In this document: in pieces, positions 43,848 to 53,598 of the stretch
Numbering within the stretch: position 1 is the stretch's first letter
Layout of the letters: every line of letters starts with the position of its first letter
From: Bacillus thuringiensis
GTDB taxonomy: Bacteria > Bacillota > Bacilli > Bacillales > Bacillaceae_G
Direction: 5' to 3'
DNA length: 64,000 bases
Assembly: GCF_022095615.2 (NCBI RefSeq)
Contig: NZ_CP155559.1
Coordinates: 3,965,501-4,029,500 of the forward strand
Notes under the pieces: generated by a model
Told to the model about the DNA's origin: nothing
The model's input: only the letters and a program-made list of their open reading frames with translations
Databases searched by the model: none
Translations under genes and position numbers: made by a program

Positions 43848-44159
43848 ATGAATACAAAAATGATTAAAAAAGTAATTGACGCATTAAAAGTATATGGCTT
43901 TCAGAATGTATCATTCTGTGACAAAACGAAACAATTTTTATTTCATAACGAAATGGATATTATGAGCGGCTATGCAGAAATAACATATAGTAGTCAATTT
44001 GAAAAATTTAACGTACAAATTCATCCAATTGAAACACATCACCAAGCAGAGTTACAAGAGGTTGAAAGACATATACAGGCTTGTATAAGAAAAGTAGAAT
44101 ATTTAAACGCACTTCTTAGCGGGCAAACAAAACTAGATGACAAAATTATTATAATGTAA
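43848..44159 (+). CDS. small soluble protein, unknown
   Basis: 103 residues, mixed alpha/beta, with FCDKTKQFLFHNEMDIMSGYAEITYSS and a helix QAELQEVERHIQACIRKVEYLNALLSG. AGAGGG precedes the ATG. It has its own promoter-like -10 (TATAAT), a cre-like site and a terminator, so it is a single-gene unit. Not recognised. Confidence 0.7.
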   Translation: MNTKMIKKVIDALKVYGFQNVSFCDKTKQFLFHNEMDIMSGYAEITYSSQFEKFNVQIHPIETHHQAELQEVERHIQACIRKVEYLNALLSGQTKLDDKIIIM

Positions 44160-44192
44160 AAAAAAGAACGTGATATCCTCACGTTCTTTTTT
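44159..44192. terminator. bidirectional terminator
   Basis: AAAAGAACGTGA / TCACGTTCTTTT stem between converging genes. Confidence 0.8.
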
Positions 44193-44197
44193 TTACA

Positions 44198-44686
44198 TTA
44201 TACGTTCATCTTTTCCTTCAGTTGTAATCCTGTAATGGATTGTAATACATCCATTGCTTCTCCAAATGTCATATCAAAGATTGTCTTATCTTCTATATAC
44301 GGGAATTGTCTAAAGCGCTTTTCTAACATTTTCACGGCGTCCGACGTAAAGCGTGCACTATCAATGCCAAATTCTGTTTCAAGAAGAACGATCCAATCTA
44401 ACACATGAAAACCTAATCCATTTACGAATGAAATAAGTTTTTTTTCTGGCTGTGAAGATAAGAATACGTTTCGTTCCATCTCATCGAAAAGTTCTTCACC
44501 TAAAACTTCTGCTAATTCATCATCATGTTCGCGTTCAATAATCTCTTCATATCCGTAATCATCAACAAGCTCTTCTACCTCTTCACTATCCTCACAAAGC
44601 AATTGACTAAGAAGTGCATCTTTCTTAAATTCACTATTTTGTACGACTTCTAAAAAGCTCGTTTCCCATCCATTTTCTAATTTCAT
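44198..44686 (-). CDS. acidic protein, unknown
   Basis: 162 residues from ATG 44686 with AAGGAGTAT upstream. Very acidic, helical sequence (CEDSEEVEELVDDYGYEEIIEREHDDELAE) followed by a hydrophobic-core helix pair (FVNGLGFHVLDWIVLLETEF). No signal peptide. Not recognised. Confidence 0.65.
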   Translation of the reverse strand: MKLENGWETSFLEVVQNSEFKKDALLSQLLCEDSEEVEELVDDYGYEEIIEREHDDELAEVLGEELFDEMERNVFLSSQPEKKLISFVNGLGFHVLDWIVLLETEFGIDSARFTSDAVKMLEKRFRQFPYIEDKTIFDMTFGEAMDVLQSITGLQLKEKMNV

Positions 44687-44765
44687 ATTATATACTCCTT
44701 TATATACGTTTCTTATCATCACTGTACCCAAAAGATCACTTTTATAACCTTTTAGACAGTTACTA

Positions 44766-45140
44766 TTATTTCACGTGATCCATAACATAAGATGCAAATT
44801 CAGTTGCATCTCCTTCAAAAATATTTATTTCTGGCAAATGATAGAACGTTGTTTCAAGCGGGTTTCTTTCATGGTATACATATATCTTTTTCTCTAGCGC
44901 AATCGCCATTCCAAACTCTGTATGACTCCCATTTCCGCCATCTAATATAAGTAAAAAGACATTCGCTTCTTTAATAGCATTCTTTTCTGCCTGACCAATT
45001 TCTCTTAATTGATCTTGATTCACTGCTCTTTCGTTTCTAGTCCAATCATATGTATGGTGCCATCCTGCATGTTTCAGTTCATTTGCTATAGAACGTACAA
45101 GATGTTTATTTTGGAATCCTGAGGCGACATAAAAATTCAT
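44766..45140 (-). CDS. nucleoside 2-deoxyribosyltransferase-like protein
   Basis: 124 residues. The fold pattern is N-terminal beta strand NFYVASGFQNK, helix, WHHTYDWTRNE, then IKEANVFLLILDGGNGSHTEFGMAIALEKKIYVY. The GSHTEFGMAIA motif with Glu is the active-site feature of the nucleoside 2-deoxyribosyltransferase/Rcl superfamily. Short, standalone form. Substrate and true activity unknown; related proteins also serve as nucleotide-metabolite sensors. AAGGAGTG precedes the ATG. Confidence 0.75.
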   Translation of the reverse strand: MNFYVASGFQNKHLVRSIANELKHAGWHHTYDWTRNERAVNQDQLREIGQAEKNAIKEANVFLLILDGGNGSHTEFGMAIALEKKIYVYHERNPLETTFYHLPEINIFEGDATEFASYVMDHVK

Positions 45141-45234
45141 TTATATACACTCCTTCATTATGTACGGGAAACTCCTTTTAGCGTTACTTGCTATAAACAT
45201 AATAAAGAACGACTTCAAAAAAAAATCCCTATCT

Positions 45235-45456
45235 TTAAAACTTATTTGCGTTTAAATGATGGGATTCTTCATGCTCTTCTTTTATTTTCTTCTTTTTATA
45301 ACTTTCATCAGCTAACATTTCTAGCTCAGCTGTTATTTCTGATTTTTCAAGCTCTCTTTCTTGCGAAAATTTCCTTGAAATATAAACAATAACACTACCA
45401 ACGTACAACACAAAGCATATAATAAGTGCAGTATTTTCATAGAGACTTAGCTCCAA
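45235..45456 (-). CDS. small membrane-anchored protein, unknown
   Basis: 73 residues from TTG 45456, chosen because AGGAG lies 8 bases upstream; an ATG at 45495 in the same frame has only a weak site. One transmembrane helix (about residues 10-26) and a long charged cytoplasmic tail (KFSQERELEKSEITAELEMLADE...). Unknown. Confidence 0.6.
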   Translation of the reverse strand: MELSLYENTALIICFVLYVGSVIVYISRKFSQERELEKSEITAELEMLADESYKKKKIKEEHEESHHLNANKF

Positions 45457-45569
45457 CACAGTCACTCCTAATCCATTCGTATTTTCACGCTTCATTAATT
45501 GGAATTTCCCTACTAATCCATTTGTTATTGTAACATAAAAATATCAATCCTTGGAATCTTTCATCCTAC

Positions 45570-45597
45570 TAAAAAAGACATGATTGTTTCATCATGC
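45570..45597 (-). terminator. terminator of the metH-murG transcription unit
   Basis: On the minus strand GGCATGAT-GAAAC-AATCATGTC followed by TTTTTT, overlapping the murG-like gene's stop. Confidence 0.75.
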
Positions 45598-46650
45598 CTC
45601 TGAAATATGTTGAATGATTGTTTGAATTGCTTCTTTTCCATTATATTTTTTTAGAGCTGTTTTATACATCTCATTATTTTGATTTAATTCTTCGACATGT
45701 TTTATAAGAGATTTCACAGTCACATCTTCTTCATACAATACAGAAGCATATCCTTGTCTTTCAAAAGACTCTGCATTTAGTATTTGATCTCCACGACTTG
45801 CAAATTTCGATAGCGGAATTAAAACCATTGGCTTTTGCAATGTTAAAAACTCAAAAATGGCATTAGAGCCCGCACGTGAAATAACAAAGTCTGTTATCGC
45901 TAATATGTCTGGCAGCTCTCCATGTATATATTCAAATTGTTTATATCCTTCTTTATTTTGTAAACTTTCATCAAGATTACCTTTTCCGCAAAGATGAACA
46001 ATTTGATATTTTTTCAGAAGTTCTGGTAACGCCTCTCGAACCGTTTCATTAATTTTCTTTGCGCCCAAACTTCCTCCCATGATTGTAATAACTGGCTTTT
46101 TACGTGAAAAACCTAAAAACGCTAAACCTTTTTCACGATTTCCTTTTAGCACTTCTTCACGTACAGGAGATCCTGTATAGATTACTTTTTCTTTCGGTAA
46201 ATGTTTCGCAGCTTCTTCAAATGTAACAAATATTTTCGAAGCAAAACGGAGCGCAATTTTGTTTGCTAGTCCTGGCGTCATATCAGATTCATGTAATAAA
46301 ACAGGGACTCTATTTAGCCATCCTCCAATTACGACTGGTACAGATACGAAACCACCTTTTGAAAAAATCACATCCGGTTTTAGTTTTCGAATCCTTACAT
46401 ACGCATCCATGACACCCTTCATTACAAGAAAAGGATCTTTTATATTTTTCAAATCAAAATAACGACGTAGCTTCCCGCTTGCAATACTATAGTACGGAAT
46501 GCCTTCCTTTTCTATAATCGTTTTCTCAATTCCTTGATGAGAACCGATATAAGAGATATCCCAATTCTGTTCTTGTAAATGTGGAATGATGGCTAAATTA
46601 GGTGTTACATGTCCTGCCGAACCGCCACCTGTAAAGACTATTTTCTTCAT
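45592..46650 (-). CDS. murG: MurG-like UDP-GlcNAc transferase (paralog)
   Basis: 352-residue GT28 glycosyltransferase. MurG adds GlcNAc to lipid I to make lipid II. The N-terminal glycine loop is [48 protein letters not shown], and the C-terminal nucleotide-binding motifs [15 protein letters not shown] and [25 protein letters not shown] are present. The gene lies 18 bases after metH and far from any dcw cluster, so it is most likely the second MurG known from the B. cereus group. The true acceptor could differ from lipid I. Confidence 0.9.
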   Translation of the reverse strand: MKKIVFTGGGSAGHVTPNLAIIPHLQEQNWDISYIGSHQGIEKTIIEKEGIPYYSIASGKLRRYFDLKNIKDPFLVMKGVMDAYVRIRKLKPDVIFSKGGFVSVPVVIGGWLNRVPVLLHESDMTPGLANKIALRFASKIFVTFEEAAKHLPKEKVIYTGSPVREEVLKGNREKGLAFLGFSRKKPVITIMGGSLGAKKINETVREALPELLKKYQIVHLCGKGNLDESLQNKEGYKQFEYIHGELPDILAITDFVISRAGSNAIFEFLTLQKPMVLIPLSKFASRGDQILNAESFERQGYASVLYEEDVTVKSLIKHVEELNQNNEMYKTALKKYNGKEAIQTIIQHISEA

Positions 46651-46668
46651 ACGTCTCCCCCTTCTACA

Positions 46669-49600
46669 CTATAATACACTAAAATATCTTGCTTCAGGGT
46701 GAGAAAATACCATAGCCGTCACAGATGCTTCTGGCTCCATCATAAATCCTTCCGTTAATGAAATACCTATTTCTTCTGGATGAATAAGGCGAAATAACTT
46801 TTCTTGATCCGCAAGTTCTGGACATGCTGGATAACCAAAAGACACGCGTATCCCTCTATATTTCGTACGGAAACGTTCTTCCATCGTCAGTTCTGGTGAA
46901 TCTGGAATACCCCAGCGATCACGAATGAGCATATGTGTTTTTTCAGCAAGTCCTTCTGCTAGTTCAAGCGCTAACGATTGAATGGCATGACTGCGTAAAT
47001 AATCACCCTTCGCCTTCCACTCTTCAGCAATATCCCGAACGCCTTCCCCAACCGTAACAGATAGGAAAGCAACATAGTCCATTTCATCTCCAACTGGTCG
47101 TAAATAATCACCTAAAGTACGATATGGTGCCTTTCCTTGTCTTGGGAATGTGAAACGTTCTATAACACTTGTATGATCTTCTGGATCATATATTACAATA
47201 TGTTGTCCGTCGCTTTGCGCTGGGAAAAATTGATACACAGCTTTCGGTTTTAACCAAGATTGTCCTTCCTGCAATAATTCGTCTATTAAATCATTTAATG
47301 CGTGTGCTCTCTTATCTCCCTCTCGCAGAAGCTTCTTCACATTTCCTTTTAATCCAAGGTGATGTCCAAGTAGCATTTGTCTATTTAGAAATGGAGCGAG
47401 ATGAAGGGCGGGAATATCACGTAATACAATTCGCTTTGTTGAATCAGGTATCATAACCTCAGCCTTCGGTAATGGTTCAATTACTGCTGGAATTTCTACT
47501 TTCTTATCCTCTTTTTTTACGATATGAAGATGACGCTCTTTTTTATCTTGTTTCATCTTTTCGCGTTCTTCTTCTTTTTGAAGCTTATTAATGATATCAA
47601 GCCCCGTCATTGCATCACTCGCATAGCATACAAGCCCTGTATATGATGGTGAAATACGGTTATCTGTAAACTTTCTCGTTAACGCTGCCCCACCTACAAC
47701 GATTGGAATATCAATATTTGCCGCTTTTAAATCTTCAGCAGTCGTTACCATTTGTTGCGCTGATTTTACTAATAAACCAGAAAGGCCAATAATGTCAGGC
47801 TTCTTTTCTTGTACTTCTTGTACAATTCGATCCGAGCGAACATTGATTCCTAAATTAATAATCTCATATCCGTTATTCGATAAAATAATTTCAACGAGGT
47901 TTTTCCCAATATCATGTACGTCACCTTTAACAGTTGCTAATAATACTTTCCCTTTTTTCGCACTCTCGCTAGATTCCATATGTGGCTCTAAATAGCTTAC
48001 AGCTGCTTTCATACTTTCAGCACTTTGCAATACTTCGGCAACGATAAGCTCATTATTATTAAATAGTCGTCCCACCTCATCCATTCCTGTCATAAGTGGC
48101 CCATTAATAATATCCAAAGGTTTTCTTCCTTCTGTAAGTGCGAAGCTTAAATCTTCTTGTAGCCCTTGTTTCGTACCTTCTACAATGTAATTTGCCAGCC
48201 TTTCATCAAGAGTTAATGTTTCTTGGATAACGACAGCTTTCTTTTTTGCCGCGCGATAGAAATTTGTAAATTCTTCTAACGTCTCTTGCGTCGTTTCAAA
48301 AAGTAATGCATCTGCAAGACGTTTTTCTTCCTCTGGAATTGACGCATACCGTTCTAATTTTTCCGTATTCACAATCGCGTAATCTAATCCTGTTTTCGTT
48401 GCATGATATAAAAAGACCGAATTTAATACTTCGCGGCCAGCTGGTGGTAAACCAAATGATATGTTACTTACACCTAAAATCGTTAAACACTCTGGTAATG
48501 CTTCTTTAATAAGGCGAATTCCTTCTATCGTCGCTGCCGCTGAACCCATATATTCTTCATCACCTGTACCTACAGGGAATACAAGTGCATCAAAAATAAT
48601 ATCTGACGGGCGTATACCATATTTCGTTGTCAATAACTCATAACTTCTTTTCGCGATTTCGAGTTTGCGTTCTGCACTAACCGCCATACCATCTTCATCA
48701 ATTGTTCCTACAACAATAGCAGCACCATATTTCCGAAGAAGCGGCGTCACTTTTTTAAATCGTTCTTCTCCATCTTCTAAATTAATTGAATTAATAACAG
48801 CTTTTCCTTGAATATAAGTAAGAGCTCGCTCCATCACATTTTCATCTGTTGAATCAATCATAATTGGTACTTTTAATACTTTTGTAACTTCTGCCAAGAA
48901 GTTTTCCATATCTTCTATTTCATCGCGATCAGGATCTGCCATACAAATATCAATAATATGAGCATTTTTCTTCACTTGCGCTCTTGCGACTTCAGCAGCC
49001 TCTTCAAATTTCCCTTCTGCTACTAATCTTTTAAATTTACGTGATCCAATAACATTTGTTCTTTCACCAACAAATAACGGTCTCATAGAATCATCATACT
49101 GCAGTGCCTCTAATCCACTAACTCCGTGTCCATCTCTTTCGTGATGTTCACGCGGCTTAAGAGACGCTAACGCGGATTTCATTGCTTTTATATGTTCTGG
49201 TGTTGTACCACAACAACCACCTATAATATTAACCCATCCTTCTTCAGCAAATCGCTTCACTTTTTCAGCGAGAGAAGATGGAGATTCATGATAATGTCCA
49301 TCTTCATCAGGAAGACCTGCATTTGGATAACAAGAAATGTAACACTCCGATAAATCGGATAGGGAACGAATATGGTCTCTCATAAACTCTGGACCAGTCG
49401 CACAGTTTAATCCAACAGACAATGGCTTCATATGTTCTACCGATAAGTAAAAAGCCTCAATTGTTTGCCCAGCCAGAGTCGTTCCCATCGGTTCAATCGT
49501 TCCCGAAATCATGATAGGCACAATTTTATTTAGTTCGTCAAAAGCTGCTTGGATTCCAATATAAGCAGCCTTCACGTTACGCATATCTTGACTCGTCTCG

Positions 49601-50067
49601 ACGAGTAATACATCTACGTCGCCATTTAATAAGCCTCTTGCCTGCCGTGTATAGGCTTCAATTAATTCTTCAAACGTCACACCACCAGTAACACTAATCG
49701 CCTTCGTTGTCGGCCCCATTGCTCCCGCAACATATACTTCCTTCCCGCTTTCGTTGACCGCTTGCTTTGCTAAACGCGCTGCCTTCTCATTTAGTTCCTC
49801 GTCTAAATGAGACAGCTCATAATCACTTAATACAATGTTTGTCGCCCCAAATGTATTTGTTTCAATAATATCCGCTCCAGCTTCAATGTAAGATTTATGG
49901 ATTTTCAAAATGACATCAGGCCTTGTTTCTACTAAATATTCATTACACCCTTCGTACTCTTCTCCTCCGAAATCTTCCGCAGTTAAGTCCTCTTGCTGAA
50001 TCATTGTTCCCATTGCACCATCTAATATTAAAATGTTATTTTGTAGTTTTTCTTCTATACATTTCAT
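46669..50067 (-). CDS. metH: cobalamin-dependent methionine synthase
   Basis: 1132-residue MetH. It transfers methyl from methyltetrahydrofolate to homocysteine. Domain 1 binds homocysteine and zinc (cysteines in GLNCATGPEF and GGCCGTTPEH, about residues 1-310). Domain 2 binds folate (VGERTNVIGSRKF onward, about 340-610). Domain 3 is the B12 module with DVHDIGKN, whose His is the cobalt ligand (about 640-850). Domain 4 is the activation domain (RGIRVSFGYPACPELADQ). It follows yitJ directly (1-base overlap) and is under the SAM-I riboswitch at 51970-52079. Confidence 0.98.
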   Translation of the reverse strand: MKCIEEKLQNNILILDGAMGTMIQQEDLTAEDFGGEEYEGCNEYLVETRPDVILKIHKSYIEAGADIIETNTFGATNIVLSDYELSHLDEELNEKAARLAKQAVNESGKEVYVAGAMGPTTKAISVTGGVTFEELIEAYTRQARGLLNGDVDVLLVETSQDMRNVKAAYIGIQAAFDELNKIVPIMISGTIEPMGTTLAGQTIEAFYLSVEHMKPLSVGLNCATGPEFMRDHIRSLSDLSECYISCYPNAGLPDEDGHYHESPSSLAEKVKRFAEEGWVNIIGGCCGTTPEHIKAMKSALASLKPREHHERDGHGVSGLEALQYDDSMRPLFVGERTNVIGSRKFKRLVAEGKFEEAAEVARAQVKKNAHIIDICMADPDRDEIEDMENFLAEVTKVLKVPIMIDSTDENVMERALTYIQGKAVINSINLEDGEERFKKVTPLLRKYGAAIVVGTIDEDGMAVSAERKLEIAKRSYELLTTKYGIRPSDIIFDALVFPVGTGDEEYMGSAAATIEGIRLIKEALPECLTILGVSNISFGLPPAGREVLNSVFLYHATKTGLDYAIVNTEKLERYASIPEEEKRLADALLFETTQETLEEFTNFYRAAKKKAVVIQETLTLDERLANYIVEGTKQGLQEDLSFALTEGRKPLDIINGPLMTGMDEVGRLFNNNELIVAEVLQSAESMKAAVSYLEPHMESSESAKKGKVLLATVKGDVHDIGKNLVEIILSNNGYEIINLGINVRSDRIVQEVQEKKPDIIGLSGLLVKSAQQMVTTAEDLKAANIDIPIVVGGAALTRKFTDNRISPSYTGLVCYASDAMTGLDIINKLQKEEEREKMKQDKKERHLHIVKKEDKKVEIPAVIEPLPKAEVMIPDSTKRIVLRDIPALHLAPFLNRQMLLGHHLGLKGNVKKLLREGDKRAHALNDLIDELLQEGQSWLKPKAVYQFFPAQSDGQHIVIYDPEDHTSVIERFTFPRQGKAPYRTLGDYLRPVGDEMDYVAFLSVTVGEGVRDIAEEWKAKGDYLRSHAIQSLALELAEGLAEKTHMLIRDRWGIPDSPELTMEERFRTKYRGIRVSFGYPACPELADQEKLFRLIHPEEIGISLTEGFMMEPEASVTAMVFSHPEARYFSVL

Positions 50068-51899
50068 CAGTTAATACCTTCTTTCACTTCTTGCTTTTCT
50101 CTCACATATTTAACAAGATGTTCTGTAATTTCATATTTTAGAAATGGTGTAATAAGATAAATGCCGTTAAAATATTTCATCGCCGCATCGATCAATTCTT
50201 GTGAAATGCGAATCCCTTCCTCAATTGCTGCCTCTTTCGTTTCATGTCCATCCATTCTCTCCCTTATTTCTTCAGGTAGAGTAATACCCGGCACCTCAAA
50301 ATGAAGGAAATCTGCATTCCTTTTACTTATTAATGGCATAATCCCAATAAAAATAGGTTGTTCCAAATGCTTTGTCGCTTCATACACTTCTTCAATTAAT
50401 GCGATATCGTAAATCGGCTGCGTTAAGAAATATTCTGCTCCAGCATCTATTTTCCGTTCCATTCGCTTAACCGCTGCTTTTAAATGTCTTACATGCGGAT
50501 TAAACGCACCTCCCACTGAAAACCTTGTTGCTGGACCTATTGATTTCCCTAAAATAGAGCGCCCATCGTTCATCTCTTTAATCATTTTAATGAGCTCAAT
50601 AGAGGACAAATCATATACAGAAGTGGCACCTGGAAAATCACCAACGCGCGCTGGATCTCCAGTTAAAGCTAACACTTCTTCCATACCTAACGCTGATAGG
50701 CCTAGTAAATGAGATTGTAGTCCGATGACGTTATGGTCTCTACACGTTAAATGAGTCAATACTGGAATATCGTGTTTCGTTAATAATGCCCCCATTGCCA
50801 TATTTGAGACGCGTGGCGATGCTAATGAATTATCTGCTAGAGTAATAGCATCTGCCCCAGCTCTTTTCAATGCTCTTGCTCCTTCAAAAAACCGCTGCGT
50901 ATCTAACGTTTTCGGTGGGTCTAATTCCACTACTACTGTCGTTTGTTTTTTTGCTTTCTCTGCTAAAGTGACATGAGCTTTCGAACGTTTCTCATGTGTA
51001 TGAACTACTTTCGGTCTTTGAATCGTATCCTTTTCTATTACAGGTGTAACGTTTAAAGTAGCACGTTTCATACTTTCAATATGTTCTGGAGTCGTGCCAC
51101 AACAACCACCCAATAACCGAATACCTTGCTCAATAAATTTCGGCGTCATCGCTTCGAAATAAGCCGGACTTCCCTCATATACGTAACGTCCCTCCACATA
51201 ATTCGGGAGACCTGCATTTGGATATGCTGACAAGTAGCCATTTTGAGGAATCGATATCATTTTAAAAGCTTCCGTCATGTGAAGTGGCCCTAGTTGGCAG
51301 TTCAATCCAACAACATTTGCACCGTAATCTAAAAGCTGTTTTAATATTTCATTTACATCATTTCCATTTTGAGTCGTACCCGCCTCATGTAACGCTAATT
51401 GAGCTACAATTGGAATATTCGTTTGTTTTCGTAACACCTGAACAGCATGAAGTAATTCAAACTCATCATAAAAAGTCTCTAATAACAGTCCATCAACCTG
51501 TTCTTCTAGTAATGCACTCGCCTGTTCCAATAACATAAATTCTCGCTCCATATCAGTTGTCGTTACAGCTCCGATATGTTTCATACCACCAATTGTTCCT
51601 AAAATTACATTTCTGTCTGTAACAGATGCTTTCGCAATCTTCACTGCCGCTTTATTAATTTGAACAACTTGATTCTCTAAGCCATACATACGTAATTTTG
51701 CTTCATTTGCTCCGTACGTATTTGTTTGAATCACATCTGCCCCAGCAGCTACATATTGCTTATGAATCGATATAATCAAATCTGGATCAGATATATTCAA
51801 TTCTTCAAAACTACTTTGCAAGCCATGTGAATGTAATAAAGTTCCAACCGCGCCATCACCTATTACAATTCCTTTTGATAATAAATCTAGTAATTTCAC
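50067..51899 (-). CDS. yitJ: bifunctional homocysteine S-methyltransferase / methylenetetrahydrofolate reductase
   Basis: 610 residues. The N-terminal homocysteine S-methyltransferase domain (about 1-290) has zinc-type cysteines in GLNCQLGP and LLGGCCGTTPEH. The C-terminal MTHFR domain (about 315-610) has VVVELDPPKTL, LALTGDPARVGDFPGA and the flavin-binding barrel. It makes methyltetrahydrofolate for MetH, directly downstream. The GTG start has GAGGGAG upstream, and the 5' leader holds a SAM-I riboswitch. Confidence 0.97.
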   Translation of the reverse strand: MKLLDLLSKGIVIGDGAVGTLLHSHGLQSSFEELNISDPDLIISIHKQYVAAGADVIQTNTYGANEAKLRMYGLENQVVQINKAAVKIAKASVTDRNVILGTIGGMKHIGAVTTTDMEREFMLLEQASALLEEQVDGLLLETFYDEFELLHAVQVLRKQTNIPIVAQLALHEAGTTQNGNDVNEILKQLLDYGANVVGLNCQLGPLHMTEAFKMISIPQNGYLSAYPNAGLPNYVEGRYVYEGSPAYFEAMTPKFIEQGIRLLGGCCGTTPEHIESMKRATLNVTPVIEKDTIQRPKVVHTHEKRSKAHVTLAEKAKKQTTVVVELDPPKTLDTQRFFEGARALKRAGADAITLADNSLASPRVSNMAMGALLTKHDIPVLTHLTCRDHNVIGLQSHLLGLSALGMEEVLALTGDPARVGDFPGATSVYDLSSIELIKMIKEMNDGRSILGKSIGPATRFSVGGAFNPHVRHLKAAVKRMERKIDAGAEYFLTQPIYDIALIEEVYEATKHLEQPIFIGIMPLISKRNADFLHFEVPGITLPEEIRERMDGHETKEAAIEEGIRISQELIDAAMKYFNGIYLITPFLKYEITEHLVKYVREKQEVKEGIN

Positions 51900-51923
51900 A
51901 AATCTCCCTCATTTCTATCAATA

Positions 51924-51954
51924 TAAAAACCCCCTCTTCACTTTGAAGAGGGGG
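51924..51954 (-). terminator. SAM-I riboswitch expression-platform terminator (yitJ)
   Basis: CCCCCTCTTC-ACTTT-GAAGAGGGGG hairpin, then TTTTTAT on the minus strand. Its 5' side can pair with the downstream arm of the aptamer, as expected for a transcription-attenuation switch. Confidence 0.85.
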
Positions 51955-51969
51955 ACATAATCGATCCTC

Positions 51970-52079
51970 CTCTTATCATGCAAAACATTCGTTTTGCAGG
52001 TATTAGCACCGTTTCAAACATTTCGTTTGAAGGTTGCCGGGTTTCACAGGGCCTTTCCCTCCACCGCTCTCAATAAGAG
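51970..52079 (-). promoter_or_regulatory. SAM-I (S-box) riboswitch upstream of yitJ-metH
   Basis: On the minus strand: P1 arm CTCTTATTGAGAG, GGTGGAGGGA, GGCCCTGTGAAACCCGGCAACC, GGTGCTAATACCTGCA and closing GATAAGAG. These are the conserved S-box boxes in order. High SAM should favour the terminator at 51924. Confidence 0.97.
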
Positions 52080-52283
52080 TTTGTCTTTATTATTTTATTT
52101 ATGTAGCTAAAAGGAAATACGTTCCCCTTTTAACAATGTTTGTTAATTTTTTAATAAATTTAGCATGCACAAATACAAAAGTCAATGACACTTGCGGAAA
52201 AATAAAAATTATTTAAAATAAAGTTGCAATTCAATTATCTTTTGTTGTAAAGTTAAAAACATAATAAAATTTCATACGAACAT

Positions 52284-52394
52284 TCTTATCTAGAGAGGTA
52301 GAGGGACTGGCCCTATGACGCCTCAGCAACCATTAACATTTGTTAATAAGGTGCTAATTCCAGCAAATTGTGAAAGATTTGACAGATGAGAAGA
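52284..52394 (+). promoter_or_regulatory. SAM-I (S-box) riboswitch upstream of metI-metC
   Basis: TCTTATCTAGAGAGG, TAGAGGGACTGGCCCTATGACGC, TCAGCAACC, AAGGTGCTAATTCCAGCA and closing GATGAGAAGA occur in S-box order. A promoter TTGTTG (52242-52247), 17 bases, TAAAAT (52265-52270) starts transcription just before the aptamer. Confidence 0.97.
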
Positions 52395-52410
52395 AGACTC
52401 TATTCAAACC

Positions 52411-52440
52411 GAAAGCCTTCTTCTTAGAAGGCTTTTTTTA
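52411..52440 (+). terminator. SAM-I riboswitch expression-platform terminator (metI)
   Basis: AAAGCCTTC-TTCTTA-GAAGGCTTTTTTT hairpin between the aptamer and metI. Confidence 0.85.
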
Positions 52441-52485
52441 TTTTACATTCACTTAATTGTTAATTTAAAAAGGAGGAATTTTTAA

Positions 52486-53598
52486 ATGTCAACTATTGAA
52501 ACAAAACTAGCACAAATCGGAAACCGGAGCGAAACTACAACAGGAACTGTTAATCCACCTGTTTATTTCTCAACTGCTTATCGTCACGAAGGAATTGGTA
52601 AATCTACTGGTTTTGACTATTCACGAACTGGAAATCCAACTCGCGGCCTGTTAGAACAGGCAATCGCAGACTTAGAATATGGTGAACAAGGTTATGCCTG
52701 TAGTTCAGGGATGGCAGCTGTTCTCCTCGTCCTTTCCCTATTCCGTTCTGGAGACGAACTTATTGTATCCGAAGATTTATACGGGGGCACTTATCGATTA
52801 TTTTCTGAGCACGAAAAAAAGTGGAACGTTCGATGTAGATACGTAAATACACAATCTATTAAACAAATTGAGAAAGCTATCACAACTGAAACGAAGGCTA
52901 TTTTCATAGAAACTCCGACTAACCCATTAATGCAAGTTACCGATATTGCCGCTGTCGCAACCGTAGCGAAAAGACACGGACTACTTCTTATTGTAGACAA
53001 CACATTTTATACGCCTTATATACAGCAGCCATTAACAGAAGGTGCCGACATTGTGCTTCATAGCGCCACAAAATATTTAGGAGGACATAACGATGTACTA
53101 AGCGGTCTTGTCGTTGCAAAAGGAACGGAACTTTGTGAGGAAATCGCTCATTATCATAATGCCTCTGGTGCGGTTTTAAGCCCATTTGACTCATGGCTAT
53201 TAATTCGCGGTATGAAAACGTTAGCGCTTCGTATGAGACAACATGAAGAAAATGCAAAAGCAGTTGTTGCTTATTTAAATAATGAAGACGGGGTGACAGA
53301 TGTATTTTATCCTGGAAGAGGCGGCATGATCTCATTTCGTCTGAAAGATGAAACATGGATTAATCCCTTCTTACAATCTTTATCCTTAATTACATTTGCT
53401 GAAAGTCTTGGTGGTGTTGAAAGTCTAATGACGTATCCAGCAACGCAAACACATGCTGATATCCCAGAAGAAATCAGAACAGCAAACGGTGTATGTAATC
53501 GTCTTCTACGATTTTCCGTGGGTATTGAAAATAGTAACGATTTGATTCAAGACTTAGAGCAAGCCATTAAACTTGTAAAAGAAGGTGTAAGAATATGA
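52486..53598 (+). CDS. metI: cystathionine gamma-synthase / O-acetylhomoserine thiolyase
   Basis: 370-residue Cys/Met-metabolism PLP enzyme. It joins an activated homoserine to cysteine (or sulfide), giving cystathionine (or homocysteine). The PLP lysine is in LHSATKYLGGHNDVLSG; DYSRTGNPTRGLLE and FSVGIENSNDLIQDLEQA are family signatures. GGAGG precedes the ATG. Overlaps metC by 4 bases. Same pair and riboswitch as B. subtilis metIC. Confidence 0.95.
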   Translation: MSTIETKLAQIGNRSETTTGTVNPPVYFSTAYRHEGIGKSTGFDYSRTGNPTRGLLEQAIADLEYGEQGYACSSGMAAVLLVLSLFRSGDELIVSEDLYGGTYRLFSEHEKKWNVRCRYVNTQSIKQIEKAITTETKAIFIETPTNPLMQVTDIAAVATVAKRHGLLLIVDNTFYTPYIQQPLTEGADIVLHSATKYLGGHNDVLSGLVVAKGTELCEEIAHYHNASGAVLSPFDSWLLIRGMKTLALRMRQHEENAKAVVAYLNNEDGVTDVFYPGRGGMISFRLKDETWINPFLQSLSLITFAESLGGVESLMTYPATQTHADIPEEIRTANGVCNRLLRFSVGIENSNDLIQDLEQAIKLVKEGVRI

